This document shows positions 34,651-46,345 of a stretch of 64,000 bases of DNA, one piece after another. A model generated the notes under the pieces. The model had not been told where the DNA came from and searched no databases. It was given only the letters and a program-made list of their open reading frames with translations. Both the position numbers and the translations under genes were made by a program. Position 1 is the stretch's first letter. Each line of letters starts with the position of its first letter. Location: contig NZ_CP159258.1 of assembly GCF_040438925.1 (NCBI RefSeq), forward strand, positions 4,354,001-4,418,000, read 5' to 3'. The stretch comes from Pseudomonas sp. MYb327. Its GTDB lineage: Bacteria; Pseudomonadota; Gammaproteobacteria; Pseudomonadales; Pseudomonadaceae.

Positions 34651-36756
34651 TTAAACGCCCGAAGCCTTGGCTGCTGCTACGTCTTTGATGGACAGCTTGA
34701 TACGGCCGCGGTTGTCCACGTCCAGTACCAGCACTTCCACTTCCTGACCTTCTTTCAGGATATCGGTCACTTTCTCAACGCGAGCGTCGCTCAGCATGGA
34801 GATGTGAACCAGACCGTCCTTGCCAGGCAGGATGTTGACGAATGCGCCGAAGTCGACGATGCGCTCAACCTTACCGACGTAGATCTTGCCGATCTCGGCT
34901 TCAGCGGTGATGCCCAGAACGCGCTGACGTGCTGCTTCAGCCGCTTCCTTGGTTTCGCCGAAGATCTTGATCGAACCGTCGTCTTCGATGTCGATCGAAG
35001 CCTTGGTCTCTTCGCAGATCGCACGGATGGTCGCGCCGCCTTTACCGATGACATCACGGATTTTGTCGGTGTCGATTTTCATCGCGATCATGGTCGGAGC
35101 GTTTTCCGACAGCTCGGTACGCGACTGGCCAATGATCTGGTTCATCTGGCCGAGGATATTCAGGCGCGCTTCCAGGGCTTGGCCCAGAGCGATTTCCATG
35201 ATTTCTTCGGTGATGCCCTTGATCTTGATGTCCATCTGCAGCGCGGTCACACCTTTGGCGGTACCGGCTACTTTGAAGTCCATGTCGCCCAGGTGATCTT
35301 CGTCACCCAGGATGTCGGTCAGGACGGCGAACTTCTCGCCTTCTTTAACCAGGCCCATGGCGATACCGGCAACCGGTGCCTTCATCGGCACACCGGCGTC
35401 CATCAGAGCCAGGGAAGCGCCGCAGACCGAAGCCATGGAGCTCGAACCGTTGGACTCGGTGATTTCCGATACGACACGGATGGTGTACGGGAACACGTCA
35501 GCGGCGGGCAGCATGGCCTGTACCGAACGACGGGCCAGACGACCGTGACCGATTTCGCGACGACCGGCACCACCCATGCGACCACACTCGCCTACCGAGA
35601 ACGGAGGGAAGTTGTAGTGCAGCATGAACGGGTCTTTTTTCTCGCCTTCCAGGGTGTCCAGCAGCTGTGCGTCACGGGCAGTACCCAGAGTCGCGACTAC
35701 CAGAGCCTGAGTTTCGCCACGGGTGAACAGTGCCGAACCGTGAGTCTTCGGCAGAACGCCGACTTCGATGTTCAGCGGACGTACGGTGCGGGTGTCGCGA
35801 CCGTCGATACGTGGCTTGCCGTTTACGATGTTTTCGCGAACGGTGCGGTATTCGATTTCGCCGAAAGCAGCTTTGACTTCAGCAGCGGAAGGCTGGCCTT
35901 CTTCGCCGGACAGCTTGGCAACGACCTGATCCTTCAACTCACCCAGGCGAGCGTAACGGTCGGCCTTGATGGTGATGGTGTAAGCCTGGGAGATCGCTTC
36001 GCCGAACTCGGCGCGGATAGCACCCAACAGAGCGGTGGCTTCTGGCTGTGGAGCCCAGGTCCAGGTTGGCTTGGCAGCTTCGGCGGCCAGTTCCTTGACG
36101 GCGTTGATCACCACCTGGAACTCGTCGTGAGCAAACAGTACAGCGCCCAGCATCTGGTCTTCGGTCAGCTCTTTGGCTTCCGATTCAACCATCAGAACGG
36201 CTTCTGAAGTACCGGCAACGACCATGTCCAGGCTCGAAGCTTTCAGTTGTTCGTAAGTCGGGTTCAGCAGGTAGCCGGTGCTTTCGTGGAAGGCAACGCG
36301 GGCAGCGCCGATCGGGCCATCGAAAGGAATGCCGGAGATCGCCAGGGCAGCCGAGGTACCGATCATCGCAGCGATGTCCGGATCGGTCTTCTTGCTGGTG
36401 GAAACGACGGTGCAGACAACCTGCACTTCGTTCATGAAGCCTTCCGGGAACAGCGGACGGATCGGACGGTCGATCAGTCGGGAAGTCAGGGTTTCTTTCT
36501 CGGAAGGACGGCCTTCACGCTTGAAAAAACCGCCAGGGATCTTACCGGCAGCGTAAGTCTTTTCCTGGTAGTGAACAGACAGAGGGAAGAAGCCCTTGCC
36601 TGGATCGGCTTGTTTGGCACCGACTACGGTCACCAATACGCTGACGTCGTCGTCAACGGTGACCAATACTGCGCCGGAGGCCTGACGGGCGATACGGCCA
36701 GTCTCGAGGGTAACGGTCGACTGACCGAACTGGAATTTTTTGATTACCGGGTTCAC
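34651..36756 (-). CDS. pnp: Polyribonucleotide nucleotidyltransferase (PNPase)
   Basis: This 701-residue exoribonuclease degrades RNA 3'-to-5' with phosphate and is part of the RNA degradosome. It has two RNase PH-like domains (about 1-220 and 310-545) separated by an all-alpha region. The [14 protein letters not shown] catalytic/RNA loop is at about 395. A KH domain (about 550-615) and an S1 domain (about 620-690, [17 protein letters not shown]) follow. ATG has GAAGGTAGGA upstream. It follows rpsO by 195 bases, the usual order. In E. coli pnp is autoregulated through RNase III cleavage of its leader, and the 195-base leader here leaves room for the same, but I did not identify the stem. Confidence 0.97.
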   Translation of the reverse strand: MNPVIKKFQFGQSTVTLETGRIARQASGAVLVTVDDDVSVLVTVVGAKQADPGKGFFPLSVHYQEKTYAAGKIPGGFFKREGRPSEKETLTSRLIDRPIRPLFPEGFMNEVQVVCTVVSTSKKTDPDIAAMIGTSAALAISGIPFDGPIGAARVAFHESTGYLLNPTYEQLKASSLDMVVAGTSEAVLMVESEAKELTEDQMLGAVLFAHDEFQVVINAVKELAAEAAKPTWTWAPQPEATALLGAIRAEFGEAISQAYTITIKADRYARLGELKDQVVAKLSGEEGQPSAAEVKAAFGEIEYRTVRENIVNGKPRIDGRDTRTVRPLNIEVGVLPKTHGSALFTRGETQALVVATLGTARDAQLLDTLEGEKKDPFMLHYNFPPFSVGECGRMGGAGRREIGHGRLARRSVQAMLPAADVFPYTIRVVSEITESNGSSSMASVCGASLALMDAGVPMKAPVAGIAMGLVKEGEKFAVLTDILGDEDHLGDMDFKVAGTAKGVTALQMDIKIKGITEEIMEIALGQALEARLNILGQMNQIIGQSRTELSENAPTMIAMKIDTDKIRDVIGKGGATIRAICEETKASIDIEDDGSIKIFGETKEAAEAARQRVLGITAEAEIGKIYVGKVERIVDFGAFVNILPGKDGLVHISMLSDARVEKVTDILKEGQEVEVLVLDVDNRGRIKLSIKDVAAAKASGV

Positions 36757-36951
36757 GGTGTCCTACCTTCTTTTGTGGCTCTTGGGGAAACTGGTTTCTT
36801 GCGAAATTCTTGGGCAATGTCGGGAATCGGCCCGGCGCCTGTCCAGGGTAAAGCGTACATCCAGATAAAACTTGAGGCTGGGAGCCTGCCATCCGCCAGC
36901 GGAAAATCCACTGACGCACGACAGACAACCAACCTCTAGCGCAATCGCTTA

Positions 36952-37221
36952 TTAGCGACGCAGACCCAGGCGAGCGATCAGAGCGCTGTAACGGCTCACG
37001 TCCTTGCCTTTCAGGTAGTCCAGCAGCTTACGACGCTGGTTTACCATGCGGATCAGACCACGACGGGAGTGGTGATCTTTACCGTTGGCCTTGAAGTGAC
37101 CTTGCAGCTTGTTGATGTTGTGGGTCAGCAGTGCAACTTGCACTTCTGGCGAACCAGTGTCACCAACAGCTTGCTGGTAGTCAGCTACGATTTGAGCTTT
37201 TTCTTGAACGTCGAGAGCCAT
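36952..37221 (-). CDS. rpsO: 30S ribosomal protein S15
   Basis: This 89-residue ribosomal protein binds 16S rRNA three-way junction and early assembly intermediates. It has the family pattern [20 protein letters not shown] near residues 15-34, then [20 protein letters not shown] and the end [15 protein letters not shown] is preceded by AAAGGATTGCC. It lies between truB and pnp, as in most gammaproteobacteria. In E. coli S15 represses its own mRNA through a pseudoknot; no equivalent is proven here. Confidence 0.97.
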   Translation of the reverse strand: MALDVQEKAQIVADYQQAVGDTGSPEVQVALLTHNINKLQGHFKANGKDHHSRRGLIRMVNQRRKLLDYLKGKDVSRYSALIARLGLRR

Positions 37222-37338
37222 GAGGCAATCCTTTTATCAGGAAACTGTTTCAGAAAAACAGCTTCAACAGGCCAGGGACAAATCCCTGTATCTAAAAATG
37301 AGTAGTGACCGTGCCTGTTAACAGCCACCCTCGTCCGG

Positions 37339-38256
37339 TCATTCTGACCGAATCAGTCGACGTGGCGCGATGCGCCCGTCTTCGCTCACTTCACCGATAC
37401 CGATGAAGCGACCATTGTGATCCTGTACCCGTACCATGCCAAACTTCGGTGCATCCGGGGCGCGTACCGGCTGGCCGTTGAGCCAGTAGAACGAACTGTG
37501 CTCCGAGAACTGCAACAGTGGCCAATCCAACAGGCCGCTGTCCGATGGCATCAGGAAGCGATCAACCGCTTCGTTGCCGCCTTCGGCATGTACCGCTTCC
37601 AACTCTTCCAGGGTGACCGTCTGGGCCAACGTGAAAGGCCCGGCCTGGGTACGTCGCAGTTCTGCAACGTAAGCGCCACAACCGAGTTGCTCACCGATAT
37701 CTTCCACGAGAGTGCGGATATAGGTGCCTTTGCTGCAATCCACTGCAAGCCGCGCAGTATCACCTTCGAAGGCCAGCAATTCCAAGCGCGCAATAGTAAC
37801 AGAACGCGGTTCGCGCTCCACTACTTCGCCTGCACGGGCCAACTTGTACAGTGGCTGCCCGTCACGCTTGAGTGCTGAGTACATCGGCGGTATCTGACTG
37901 ATTTGCCCACGAAATTTCGGCAAAACCGCTTCGACATCGACGCGACCAACGGTCACGGGGCGCTCCTGCAAAACTTCACCTTCGGCATCCGCCGTAGTGG
38001 TGGTTTTGCCCAGTTGCGCCAGGGTTTCGTAACCCTTGTCGGAATCGAGCAGGTATTGCGAGAACTTGGTGGCCTCACCGAAGCACAACGGCAACACGCC
38101 GGTGGCAAGCGGATCGAGACTGCCGGTGTGACCGGCCTTCTCGGCGTTGAGCAACCAGCGAACCTTCTGCAGGGCCGCGTTGGAGGTGAACCCCAGCGGC
38201 TTGTCGAGCAGGATGATGCCGCTGACGTTACGACGGATACGTTTGACCTGAGCCAC
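37339..38256 (-). CDS. truB: tRNA pseudouridine-55 synthase
   Basis: This 305-residue enzyme makes pseudouridine 55 in the T-loop of tRNAs. The catalytic Asp is in [17 protein letters not shown] (about residues 42-58), with [12 protein letters not shown], the [13 protein letters not shown] motif and a C-terminal PUA-like segment. It starts 3 bases after rbfA and ends 117 bases before rpsO, so it belongs to the rimP-nusA-infB-rbfA-truB operon. Confidence 0.97.
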   Translation of the reverse strand: MAQVKRIRRNVSGIILLDKPLGFTSNAALQKVRWLLNAEKAGHTGSLDPLATGVLPLCFGEATKFSQYLLDSDKGYETLAQLGKTTTTADAEGEVLQERPVTVGRVDVEAVLPKFRGQISQIPPMYSALKRDGQPLYKLARAGEVVEREPRSVTIARLELLAFEGDTARLAVDCSKGTYIRTLVEDIGEQLGCGAYVAELRRTQAGPFTLAQTVTLEELEAVHAEGGNEAVDRFLMPSDSGLLDWPLLQFSEHSSFYWLNGQPVRAPDAPKFGMVRVQDHNGRFIGIGEVSEDGRIAPRRLIRSE

Positions 38257-38259
38257 CGA

Positions 38260-38661
38260 TTACTCCTTGGTGTCTTCGGCTTCTGCCGCAACCGGATGCT
38301 GATTGTCTTCAGCCACTGCGCGCTCGATCAATGCCGACAGGTGCGCACCACGCACGACGCTTTCGTCGTAGTGGAAGTGCAACTGTGGAACGCTGCGCAG
38401 CTTCATCTCGCGGGCCAACTGCATGCGCAGGAAACCGGCGGCGGAGTTGAGCACCTTGATGCTCTGTGCGATGTCTTCAGCGCTGTCCTGCCCCATAACG
38501 GTGATGAAAATCTTCGCGTGACCGACGTCACGGCTGACTTCCACAGCGGTAATGGTGACCAGGCCGACGCGCGGGTCTTTGACTTCACGACGGATCAGTT
38601 GTGCCAGCTCGCGCTGCATCTGATCGCCGATGCGTTGGGTACGGCTATATTCTTTTGCCAT
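38260..38661 (-). CDS. rbfA: 30S ribosome-binding factor A
   Basis: This 133-residue KH-like protein aids late 30S maturation at the 16S rRNA 5' helix and is needed at low temperature. It has [20 protein letters not shown], the conserved [40 protein letters not shown] and LHFHYDES. It sits 159 bases after infB and 3 bases before truB, with AACAGGTAACAAGAC upstream. Confidence 0.95.
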   Translation of the reverse strand: MAKEYSRTQRIGDQMQRELAQLIRREVKDPRVGLVTITAVEVSRDVGHAKIFITVMGQDSAEDIAQSIKVLNSAAGFLRMQLAREMKLRSVPQLHFHYDESVVRGAHLSALIERAVAEDNQHPVAAEAEDTKE

Positions 38662-38712
38662 GTCTTGTTACCTGTTACTGCCCCACGGCGAAACCCGTGA
38701 GGTCTGAAAGCG

Positions 38713-38751
38713 GCAAACGCCCGGCCTGACAAAAGCCAGACCGGGCGTTGC
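38713..38751 (-). other. Stem-loop between infB and rbfA
   Basis: GCAAACGCCCGG and CCGGGCGTTGC can form an 11-bp stem around a 16-base insert. On the minus strand a short CGTTTG follows, not a proper T run. It could be an RNA processing or stability element between infB and rbfA, or a weak terminator. Confidence 0.5.
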
Positions 38752-38820
38752 GTTTAGAGTCCGACTGATGCGCCGTGCATTTGCATGCGGCTGGCCATCA
38801 CGGCTCTTGAAGTGCGCGAG

Positions 38821-41346
38821 TTAGAGGCTGCGAGCAACCTGAACCTTCTCGAAGACTTCGATCTTGTCACCGACTTTGACGTCGTTGTAGCTCTTCACGC
38901 CGATACCGCATTCCATGCCGGCACGTACTTCGGAAGCGTCATCCTTGAAGCGGCGCAGGGATTCCAGCTCGCCTTCGAAGATAACGATGTCTTCACGCAG
39001 TACACGGATTGGACGGTTACGGTGAACAACACCTTCGATAACCATGCAACCGGCGATCGCGCCAAACTTCGGCGAACGGAACACGTCACGCACTTCGGCG
39101 ATGCCCAGGATGTTCTCGCGAACGTCGCTGCCGAGCATACCGGTCAGGGCTTTCTTGACGTCTTCGATGATGTCGTAGATCACGTTGTAGTAACGCATAT
39201 CCAGACCTTCCTGCTCGACGATCTTGCGAGCACCAGCATCGGCACGCACGTTGAAGCCGAACAATACAGCGTTGGAGGCCAGTGCCAGGTTGGCGTCGGA
39301 TTCGGTGATACCACCGACACCGCCACCGACCACACGCACTTGCACTTCGTCGTTACCCAGGCCGTTCAAGGCGCCGTTCAACGCTTCCAGCGAACCACGG
39401 ACGTCGGATTTGAGGACGATGTTGAGCGTCTTCTTCTCTTCCTGACCCATGTTTTCGAAGATGTTTTCCAGCTTGCCGGCGTGAGCGCGAGCCAGTTTGA
39501 CTTCGCGGAACTTGCCTTGACGGAACAGAGCCACTTCACGGGCTTTCTTCTCGTCAGCCACAACGCTCATCTCGTCGCCAGCGTCCGGGGTGCCGTCCAG
39601 GCCGAGAATCTCGACAGGGATGGCCGGACCGGCTTCCTTGATTGGCTTGCCGTTCTCGTCGAGCATGGCACGTACACGGCCATAGTTCGAACCGACCAGG
39701 ACCATGTCGCCTTGGCGCAGGGTACCGTCTTGAACCAGAACGGTAGCCACCGGGCCACGGCCCTTGTCCAGGCGCGATTCAACCACGACACCACGGCCAG
39801 GAGCCGACGGAGTTGCAGTCAGTTCCAGAACTTCGGCTTGCAGCAATACGGCTTCGAGCAGCTCGTCGACACCGGTACCCATCTTCGCCGAGACCGGAAC
39901 GAATGGAGTGTCGCCACCCCACTCTTCCGACGTCACGCCGTGAACCGACAGTTCGCTACGGATGCGATCGAGATCGGCGCCCGGTTTGTCGATCTTGTTC
40001 ACTGCGACAACCAGTGGAACACCGGCCGCAACTGCGTGCTGGACGGCTTCAATGGTCTGCGGCATTACGCCGTCGTCCGCTGCAACCACCAGGATCACGA
40101 TGTCAGTCGCCTTGGCACCACGAGCACGCATTGCGGTAAACGCGGCATGACCAGGGGTGTCGAGGAACGTCACCATGCCACGGTCGGTTTCAACGTGGTA
40201 TGCACCGATGTGCTGGGTAATACCACCGGCTTCGCCAGCAGCAACCTTGGCACGACGGATGTAGTCGAGCAGGGAAGTTTTACCGTGGTCAACGTGGCCC
40301 ATTACGGTCACGACTGGTGCACGGGAAACAGCCTCACCTTCAAACTTCAGGGACTCGGCCAGGGAATCTTCCAGGGCGGTGTCGCTGACCAGGGTCACTT
40401 TGTGGCCTAGCTCTTCAGCTACCAGTTGAGCAGTTTCCTGATCCAATACCTGGTTGATGGTCGCTGGCGTACCCAGTTTGAACATGAACTTGATGATTTC
40501 AGCAGCCTTGACCGACATCTGTTGAGCGAGATCGCCCACAGTGATGGTTTCGCCGATCTTCACTTCGCGCACGACAGGGCCGGTTGGGCTCTGGAAACCG
40601 TGGGCGTTGCGCTTCTTCAGCTTGGCCTTGCCGCGACCACCACGACGGAAGCCATCGCTTTCTTCGTCGGTAGTACGTGGGGCAACGCGTGGAGCAGGCG
40701 CTTTTTCCTTGACCGAAGCACGATGCGGAGCGTTTTTGCGCTCGCCATCGCCACTACCGCGGCGATTGTTATCGTCCGCACGTGGTTTGTCCGGACGGCG
40801 CTGTTCGTCACGCTTGCGAGTGTCCGCCGCAGGCGCCGGAGCCGCTGCCACAACCGGTGCGCTTTCACGCACAGGCTCGGCTGCGGCAACAGGCGCTGCC
40901 ACAGGTTCGGCTGGAGCAGTCGTCGCAGCAGCAGGCTGGCGACGCGCTTCTTCTTCGGCGCGACGCTTGGCTTCTTCTTCAGCCTTCTGACGTGCAGCAT
41001 TTTCTACTGCGCGACGTTCATCCAGTTCACGCTTGCGCTCGGCTTCGATTTCTTCCGGGCTGCGCTGTACGAAGACTTTCTTCTTGCGTACTTCAACGCT
41101 GATGCTTTTGCTGCCAGCAACACGCAGGGTGCTGGTGGTTTTACGCTGCAGCGTAATCTTGCGTGGTTCTTCCACTTTCGCCTTGTGGCTGCTTTTCAAG
41201 TGAGTCAGCAACGATTGCTTCTCACTGTCAGTCACACTTTCTTCGGCGGCGGTGTGCGGCAGACCTGCCTCACGCATCTGCTGCAACAGGCGCTCTACCG
41301 GTGTTTTGACCTCATCGGCCAGTTGTTTCACCGTGACTTGCGTCAT
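38821..41346 (-). CDS. infB: Translation initiation factor IF-2
   Basis: This 841-residue GTPase brings initiator tRNA to the 30S subunit. The start is [20 protein letters not shown], an IF2_N module, followed by a long Ala/Arg/Glu-rich and Pro-rich linker (about 95-245), which is low complexity and variable between species. A second IF2_N segment (about 262-325) precedes the G domain with G1 GHVDHGKTS (350-358), DTPGHAAF and NKID. The C-terminal beta-barrels end at VQVARSL. ATG is preceded by GAGGAGAGAAGTGC. It is downstream of nusA by 27 bases. Confidence 0.97.
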   Translation of the reverse strand: MTQVTVKQLADEVKTPVERLLQQMREAGLPHTAAEESVTDSEKQSLLTHLKSSHKAKVEEPRKITLQRKTTSTLRVAGSKSISVEVRKKKVFVQRSPEEIEAERKRELDERRAVENAARQKAEEEAKRRAEEEARRQPAAATTAPAEPVAAPVAAAEPVRESAPVVAAAPAPAADTRKRDEQRRPDKPRADDNNRRGSGDGERKNAPHRASVKEKAPAPRVAPRTTDEESDGFRRGGRGKAKLKKRNAHGFQSPTGPVVREVKIGETITVGDLAQQMSVKAAEIIKFMFKLGTPATINQVLDQETAQLVAEELGHKVTLVSDTALEDSLAESLKFEGEAVSRAPVVTVMGHVDHGKTSLLDYIRRAKVAAGEAGGITQHIGAYHVETDRGMVTFLDTPGHAAFTAMRARGAKATDIVILVVAADDGVMPQTIEAVQHAVAAGVPLVVAVNKIDKPGADLDRIRSELSVHGVTSEEWGGDTPFVPVSAKMGTGVDELLEAVLLQAEVLELTATPSAPGRGVVVESRLDKGRGPVATVLVQDGTLRQGDMVLVGSNYGRVRAMLDENGKPIKEAGPAIPVEILGLDGTPDAGDEMSVVADEKKAREVALFRQGKFREVKLARAHAGKLENIFENMGQEEKKTLNIVLKSDVRGSLEALNGALNGLGNDEVQVRVVGGGVGGITESDANLALASNAVLFGFNVRADAGARKIVEQEGLDMRYYNVIYDIIEDVKKALTGMLGSDVRENILGIAEVRDVFRSPKFGAIAGCMVIEGVVHRNRPIRVLREDIVIFEGELESLRRFKDDASEVRAGMECGIGVKSYNDVKVGDKIEVFEKVQVARSL

Positions 41347-41373
41347 GCACTTCTCTCCTCAGGCCGCGCCTAA

Positions 41374-42855
41374 TTACTCGAACCAGTGGGCTCGGGCGGC
41401 CATGATCAACTTGCCGGCACGATCATCGTCAATGCCGTCGATGTCGAGCAGGTCGTCAATAGACTGCTCGGCCAGGTCTTCGCGGGTAATTACGCCGCGC
41501 ACCGCCAGTTCCATCGCCAAATCCTTGTCCATACCCTCAAGCGAGAGCAGGTCTTCGGCCGGATGGGCGTCTGCCAGCTTTTCCTCAGTAGCGATGGCTT
41601 TGGTCAACAAGCGATCCTTGGCACGAGCGCGAAGCTCGTTGACGATTTCCTCGTCAAAGCCGTCGATGTTGAGCATTTCTTCCAACGGTACGTAGGCAAT
41701 CTCTTCCAGGCTGGTGAAGCCTTCATCGACCAGCACCTGTGCCAGCTCTTCGTCGACTTCCAGCTCGTCGATGAAGTTGCGCAGGATGTCGCCGGTTTCT
41801 GCTTGCTGCTTAGCCTGGATGTCCGATTCGGTCATCACGTTCAGGGTCCAGCCAGTCAACTGGCTAGCCAGACGCACGTTCTGACCACCGCGACCGATGG
41901 CCTGAGCCAGATTGTCTGCGCCAACGGCGATGTCCATTGCATGGGCATCTTCGTCAACGATAATTGCCGCAACCTCAGCCGGGGACATGGCGTTGATCAC
42001 GAACTGAGCCGGGTTATCGTCCCACAGGACGATGTCGACACGCTCACCGCCCAACTCGCCCGACACTGCCTGGACGCGCGAACCGCGCATACCGATGCAA
42101 GCGCCTTGCGGGTCGATGCGTTTGTCCTTGGAGCGGACGGCGATCTTGGCGCGAGAACCCGGATCACGGGACGCAGCCATTACTTCGATCAGGCCTTCAG
42201 CAATTTCCGGCACTTCGATGCGGAACAACTCGATCAGCATTTCCGGCGCGGTACGCGACAGGATCAGCTGCGGGCCGCGGTTCTCTGTGCGGATTTCCTT
42301 GAGCAGCGCACGCAGACGCACGCCAACACGGAAGGTTTCGCGAGAAATGATGTCTTCACGGGCCAGCAACGCTTCGGCGTTGTTACCCAGATCGACGATC
42401 ACGTTGTCGCGGGTCACTTTCTTCACGGTGCCGGAGATTATTTCCCCCAGGCGCTCGCGGTAAGCGTCAACAACCTGTGCGCGCTCGGCTTCGCGAACTT
42501 TCTGCACGATGACTTGCTTGGCAGTCTGTGCAGCGATACGGCCGAATTCAATGGACTCGATCTTCTCTTCGACAACGTCGCCAACCTTGGCACCAGGATG
42601 CGTTTCGGCAACCTTGCTCGGCCAAGTTTCGATGGCCGGATCGTCCAGGTCTGCTTCTTCGACAACCGTCCAGCGACGGAAGGTCTCGTAAGCACCGGTG
42701 TGGCGATTGATTTCCACACGCAGATCAACTTCGTCCTCAAAACGCTTTTTGGTAGCAGTGGCCAGAGCCAGCTCCAGCGCTTCAAAAATCACGTTTGCCG
42801 GTACGCCCTTTTCATTGGATACCGACTCAACAACCAGCAGTACTTCTTTGCTCAT
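41374..42855 (-). CDS. nusA: Transcription elongation/termination factor NusA
   Basis: This 493-residue RNA-polymerase-binding factor controls pausing, termination and antitermination. Domains are an N-terminal RNAP-binding domain (about 1-125), S1 (about 130-200, [18 protein letters not shown]), KH1 and KH2 (about 230-345) and two C-terminal HhH repeats (AR1 about 365-420, AR2 about 440-490). I use the [13 protein letters not shown] at 42855; an earlier in-frame codon adds 7 residues. It is the second gene of the rimP operon, 47 bases after rimP, and in E. coli represses its own operon through leader terminators. Confidence 0.97.
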   Translation of the reverse strand: MSKEVLLVVESVSNEKGVPANVIFEALELALATATKKRFEDEVDLRVEINRHTGAYETFRRWTVVEEADLDDPAIETWPSKVAETHPGAKVGDVVEEKIESIEFGRIAAQTAKQVIVQKVREAERAQVVDAYRERLGEIISGTVKKVTRDNVIVDLGNNAEALLAREDIISRETFRVGVRLRALLKEIRTENRGPQLILSRTAPEMLIELFRIEVPEIAEGLIEVMAASRDPGSRAKIAVRSKDKRIDPQGACIGMRGSRVQAVSGELGGERVDIVLWDDNPAQFVINAMSPAEVAAIIVDEDAHAMDIAVGADNLAQAIGRGGQNVRLASQLTGWTLNVMTESDIQAKQQAETGDILRNFIDELEVDEELAQVLVDEGFTSLEEIAYVPLEEMLNIDGFDEEIVNELRARAKDRLLTKAIATEEKLADAHPAEDLLSLEGMDKDLAMELAVRGVITREDLAEQSIDDLLDIDGIDDDRAGKLIMAARAHWFE

Positions 42856-42902
42856 CGTACGCCTCGCCTTTCGCAAGCCATTGGATCCGCGGGATCCGCG
42901 TC

Positions 42903-43361
42903 TCAGTCAAAACTGGGAATAATGTTGGCCTTGTCGATCATATCGATCGGCAACAGGAACTCATGGTCTTCTACCTGCACCACGACATCCTGTTCTTCTA
43001 CACCGCGCAGAAGGCCCTGAAAGTTGCGTCGTCCTTCAAAAGGCGAGCGCAGCTTGATCTTCACTTGTTCACCGGCAAATTTTGCAAACTGCTCAAGAGT
43101 GAACAGCGGGCGTTCCATGCCAGGCGAGGAAACTTCAAGGGTGTATTCAACGGAGATTGGATCTTCAACATCCAGCACACCGCTGATCTGACGGCTGACA
43201 ATGGCGCAATCGTCCACCAGCACGCCGCCCTCTTTATCGATATAAACGCGCAACATTGAGTGGCGACCTTGAGCCGAAAACTCAATACCCCAGCATTCAT
43301 AGCCTAGGGCCACGACTACCGGGGCCAGCAAGGCCTGCAACTCTTCTAGCTTGCTCGACAC
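42903..43361 (-). CDS. rimP: Ribosome maturation factor RimP
   Basis: This 152-residue factor is needed for 30S assembly. It has [20 protein letters not shown] at the start, then [57 protein letters not shown] and [12 protein letters not shown] choose the GTG at 43361 rather than the upstream ATG at 43379: the GTG has AGGGGG about 6 bases upstream and gives the family length and N-terminus. Two terminator hairpins lie between it and the initiator tRNA upstream, so it is probably reached by read-through. Confidence 0.95.
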   Translation of the reverse strand: MSSKLEELQALLAPVVVALGYECWGIEFSAQGRHSMLRVYIDKEGGVLVDDCAIVSRQISGVLDVEDPISVEYTLEVSSPGMERPLFTLEQFAKFAGEQVKIKLRSPFEGRRNFQGLLRGVEEQDVVVQVEDHEFLLPIDMIDKANIIPSFD

Positions 43362-43401
43362 CTGAACCCCCTCGTGCATGTATGTGCATGCTATGCAAAA
43401 T

Positions 43402-43426
43402 AAAAAAATGGGCGAAACGCCCATCC
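43402..43426 (-). terminator. Second terminator between initiator tRNA and rimP
   Basis: ATGGGCG and CGCCCAT form a 7-bp stem with an AAA loop (43408-43424), followed on the minus strand by TTTTTTT. It lies 41 bases upstream of the rimP GTG, so it would block the rimP-nusA-infB operon unless read through or bypassed by a downstream promoter. Confidence 0.75.
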
Positions 43427-43468
43427 TTGAAACGCCGTCGAACAGCGGCGTTGAAAGTGTCCAGCTAA

Positions 43469-43491
43469 CAAAAAGCCCCTTAAAAGGGGCT
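43469..43491 (-). terminator. Terminator after the initiator tRNA
   Basis: AGCCCCTT (43474-43481) and AAGGGGCT (43484-43491) form an 8-bp stem with a 2-base loop by strict pairing, or 4 bases if the inner pair opens. On the minus strand the stem is followed by TTTTTGTT. It lies 9 bases after the tRNA 3' end. Confidence 0.75.
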
Positions 43492-43499
43492 CCTTATAC

Positions 43500-43576
<77 letters not shown>

Positions 43577-43639
43577 ACAAAGCTGGGGCGGAAGTATACG
43601 ACCGATCCCCTACAGGGTCAATGTAACCTTCCACCTGCA

Positions 43640-43661
43640 AGAAAGCCCGCAACAGCGGGCT
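43640..43661 (-). terminator. Terminator after tRNA-Leu
   Basis: AGCCCGC and GCGGGCT form a 7-bp stem with an AACA loop, followed on the minus strand by TTTCTTG. It lies 12 bases after the tRNA-Leu 3' end and may separate tRNA-Leu from the initiator tRNA transcript. Confidence 0.7.
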
Positions 43662-43673
43662 CTCCTGACTAAT

Positions 43674-43760
43674 TGGTACCGAGAAGGGGACTCGAACCCC
43701 TACACCCTATGGGCACAACCACCTCAAGGTTGCGTGTCTACCAATTCCACCACCTCGGCA
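43674..43760 (-). tRNA. tRNA-Leu(GAG)
   Basis: This 87-base class II tRNA has an encoded CCA, acceptor TGCCGAG/CTCGGTA, an anticodon stem CAACC/GGTTG, the loop TTGAGGT (anticodon GAG), a long variable arm (TGCCCATAGGGTG-type) and an intact T-arm. It decodes CUC/CUU. It lies 21 bases after secG, the conserved secG-leuU position. Confidence 0.95.
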
Positions 43761-43781
43761 ATACTACGTTTGAAACCCTTC

Positions 43782-44165
43782 TTACTTCTGCTCTTGAGCT
43801 GGAGGCACATCAGTCGCTGGAGTAGCCGACTTTTGCTCTTGAAGCACCGGGACATCATCAGAAGCCGGTTGCTGCTTTGGAACTTCCAACACCGCTGGAT
43901 TTGGGAGACCTACTTGAGTCAGCTGGTGAGCTTTCTCTTTAGCAAAGTAACCTAACCCTAAGCTGGTTATGAAGAAACCTGCGGCAAGTATAGCAGTAAA
44001 CTTACTAAGAAAGGTAGAGGAACCTTGGCTTCCGAACACAGTATTTGAAGCACCTGCTCCGAAAGACGCGCCAGCATCCGCACCTTTACCCTGCTGCAGC
44101 AATACCAGAGCAACTACGCCCAATGCACCCAGCAGATGAAAAACGACTACGACTGTTTCCAGCAT
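43782..44165 (-). CDS. secG: Protein translocase subunit SecG
   Basis: This 127-residue inner-membrane component of the SecYEG channel has two transmembrane helices (about residues 4-24 and 50-72), joined by the conserved loop [21 protein letters not shown] Pro/Gln/Ala-rich C-terminal tail (about 80-127) is longer than in E. coli and low in complexity. The ATG at 44165 begins [15 protein letters not shown]; the open frame continues upstream into tpiA. It lies 4 bases after tpiA and before tRNA-Leu. Confidence 0.94.
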   Translation of the reverse strand: MLETVVVVFHLLGALGVVALVLLQQGKGADAGASFGAGASNTVFGSQGSSTFLSKFTAILAAGFFITSLGLGYFAKEKAHQLTQVGLPNPAVLEVPKQQPASDDVPVLQEQKSATPATDVPPAQEQK

Positions 44166-44169
44166 TTTT

Positions 44170-44925
44170 TCAGTTTCCCGCGGCGCGAATGATCGCACCG
44201 AACTCATCTGCATTCAGGGAAGCCCCACCAATGAGCCCCCCATCGATATCCGGCATGCCGAACAGTTCGACCGCATTGGCCGCCTTCACGCTGCCGCCGT
44301 ATAGAAGCCGCACACCTTGTGCGACCTCAGAATTCTTGTCCGCCAACTGCGCGCGAATGGCTGCATGCACATCCTGCGCTTGTTGCGGCGAAGCAGTCAG
44401 CCCGGTGCCAATGGCCCAGACCGGCTCGTAAGCAATTACTGCATTGGCGAATGCATCGACACCCAGCTCTTCCATGATACTGCCCAGCTGACGCGAGACA
44501 ACCTCAAGAGTCTTACCGGCTTCGCGCTGCTCAAGGGTCTCCCCAATACACAACACCGGAATCAAGCCGCTTGCCTGTGCCGCTGCGAACTTGCGGATCA
44601 GCATCTCGTCTTGCTCGCCCATTTTCTGGCGGCGCTCAGAGTGCCCGACAAGCACCAGGGAACAACCTGCATCCACCAACTGACTCGGCGAAACCTCACC
44701 GGTCAATGCACCTTGTCCGGACTCCACCGCAGAGTTCTGCGCGCCGACCGAAATCGACTTTCCTTTCAAGCCATCAATCACTTGATTGATATGCAGGCAA
44801 GGCGGGAATACCGCGACATCAACACCGCTCGGCAACGCCAAGCGACTAAGGCCGTTGATCAGCTCAGCGACGCTGGCGCGGGTACCGTGCATCTTCCAGT
44901 TACCAGCTACCATAGGGCGACGCAT
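44170..44925 (-). CDS. tpiA: Triosephosphate isomerase
   Basis: This 251-residue glycolytic enzyme interconverts dihydroxyacetone phosphate and glyceraldehyde-3-phosphate. It starts [15 protein letters not shown] with the catalytic Lys in NWKMHG. The catalytic His is in [10 protein letters not shown], the catalytic Glu in [13 protein letters not shown], and the phosphate loop [11 protein letters not shown] is present. It lies 66 bases after glmM and 4 bases before secG in the same operon as ftsH-folP-glmM. Confidence 0.97.
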   Translation of the reverse strand: MRRPMVAGNWKMHGTRASVAELINGLSRLALPSGVDVAVFPPCLHINQVIDGLKGKSISVGAQNSAVESGQGALTGEVSPSQLVDAGCSLVLVGHSERRQKMGEQDEMLIRKFAAAQASGLIPVLCIGETLEQREAGKTLEVVSRQLGSIMEELGVDAFANAVIAYEPVWAIGTGLTASPQQAQDVHAAIRAQLADKNSEVAQGVRLLYGGSVKAANAVELFGMPDIDGGLIGGASLNADEFGAIIRAAGN

Positions 44926-44991
44926 GCTGTACCTCGTCGGTCAAAGTGGGCGCAGATGTTACCCAACACAATCATGGCTGGCAAGCCGAAT

Positions 44992-46329
44992 TCAGGCAGA
45001 AACTTCAGTAACCAGTTTTGCCAGCTCTTCGGCATAGCCGCGAACCGCTGTTTCGTCCTCGCCTTCAACCATGACGCGCACTAGCGGCTCGGTTCCGGAC
45101 TTGCGCAAGAGCACTCGCCCACGACCAGCCATAGCCTTGGTGACGCGCTCGCTCGCTTCCTTGACAGACGGGTGTTCAAGCGGGCTTGCACCTCCGCCGA
45201 AACGCACATTGATCAACACCTGCGGGCACTTGCGCAATGCCTGACGAGTCTGGGCGAGCCCTTCGGAGCGGTTCTTCAATACCAGCAAAACCTGCAGCGC
45301 CGCGATGATCGCGTCTCCGGTAGTGGTGTGCTTGAAACAAACGATATGACCCGAATTCTCACCACCTACCAACCAGTTGCGCTCCAGCAACTCAGCGATC
45401 ACATAACGATCTCCGACGTTGGCGCGAACAAATGGAATCGCCAGATCCGCCAGCGCCAACTCCAACCCCAGGTTGCTCATCAGCGTGCCGACCACGCCGC
45501 CTTGCAACTTGCCTTGCTCGTGCAGATCGCGAGCGATGATGAACAACAACTCGTCACCATCGACAATAGCGCCGGTATGATCAACCATCAAAACCCGGTC
45601 GCCATCACCATCGAACGCGATACCCAGATCAGCGTGCTCAGCCAGGACAGCAGCCTGCAACTGACCCATATGGGTCGAACCGCAGTTGTCGTTGATATTC
45701 AACCCGTTGGGTTGCGCAGACAGAACAACGACATTGGCACCAAGCTCTCGAAACACGCTGGGCGCCACTTTGTACGTTGCGCCATGAGCGCAGTCGATGA
45801 CGATTTTCATACCAGAAAAGCTCGTGCCGGTGGGCACACTGCTTTTGCAGAACTCAATATATCGACCTGAGGCGTCGTTGATTCGCGACACCTTGCCAAT
45901 CTTGCTCGACTCGACGACGGTCATCGGAGTATCGAGCAACTCTTCGATCATGTGCTCGACTTCATCCGGAAGCTTGGTGCCCTTTCCGGAGAAAAATTTG
46001 ATGCCGTTGTCGTCATGCGGATTGTGCGAGGCACTGATCACGATGCCTGCTTCGGCGTGAAAAGTACGCGTCAGATAGGCAATGGCCGGTGTCGGCATCG
46101 GCCCCAGGAGCATTACGTCAGCACCCGCCGATGTCAGCCCAGCCTCAAGTGCCGACTCGAACATATACCCGGAGATTCGGGTGTCTTTGCCCACCAGGAC
46201 CCTGCATGCGCCCATTTTGCGGAACGCCATGCCTGCAGCCCAACCGAGCTTGAGCATGAAGTCAGGAGTAATCGGGTACTCGCCGACCCGACCACGAATA
46301 CCATCGGTGCCAAAGTATTTCTTAGTCAT
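44992..46329 (-). CDS. glmM: Phosphoglucosamine mutase
   Basis: This 445-residue enzyme converts glucosamine-6-phosphate to glucosamine-1-phosphate for UDP-GlcNAc and cell-wall synthesis. The phosphorylated Ser101 is in [13 protein letters not shown]. The metal loop DGDGDR is at about 240-246, the sugar-binding GGENSGHI is at about 325 and the phosphate site is in [11 protein letters not shown]. It starts 16 bases after folP. Confidence 0.97.
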   Translation of the reverse strand: MTKKYFGTDGIRGRVGEYPITPDFMLKLGWAAGMAFRKMGACRVLVGKDTRISGYMFESALEAGLTSAGADVMLLGPMPTPAIAYLTRTFHAEAGIVISASHNPHDDNGIKFFSGKGTKLPDEVEHMIEELLDTPMTVVESSKIGKVSRINDASGRYIEFCKSSVPTGTSFSGMKIVIDCAHGATYKVAPSVFRELGANVVVLSAQPNGLNINDNCGSTHMGQLQAAVLAEHADLGIAFDGDGDRVLMVDHTGAIVDGDELLFIIARDLHEQGKLQGGVVGTLMSNLGLELALADLAIPFVRANVGDRYVIAELLERNWLVGGENSGHIVCFKHTTTGDAIIAALQVLLVLKNRSEGLAQTRQALRKCPQVLINVRFGGGASPLEHPSVKEASERVTKAMAGRGRVLLRKSGTEPLVRVMVEGEDETAVRGYAEELAKLVTEVSA

Positions 46330-46345
46330 AAGTACTCCATCATTC

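Noticed and set aside
34804..36207. 467-codon open frame opposite pnp
   Set aside because: Antisense shadow with low-complexity composition.
36757..36951. Extra small gene between rpsO and pnp
   Set aside because: Short minus-strand frames here lack start signals and the region is the expected pnp leader.
38785..43020. Long open frames opposite infB and nusA
   Set aside because: Antisense shadows; the infB linker in particular gives long frames in all phases.
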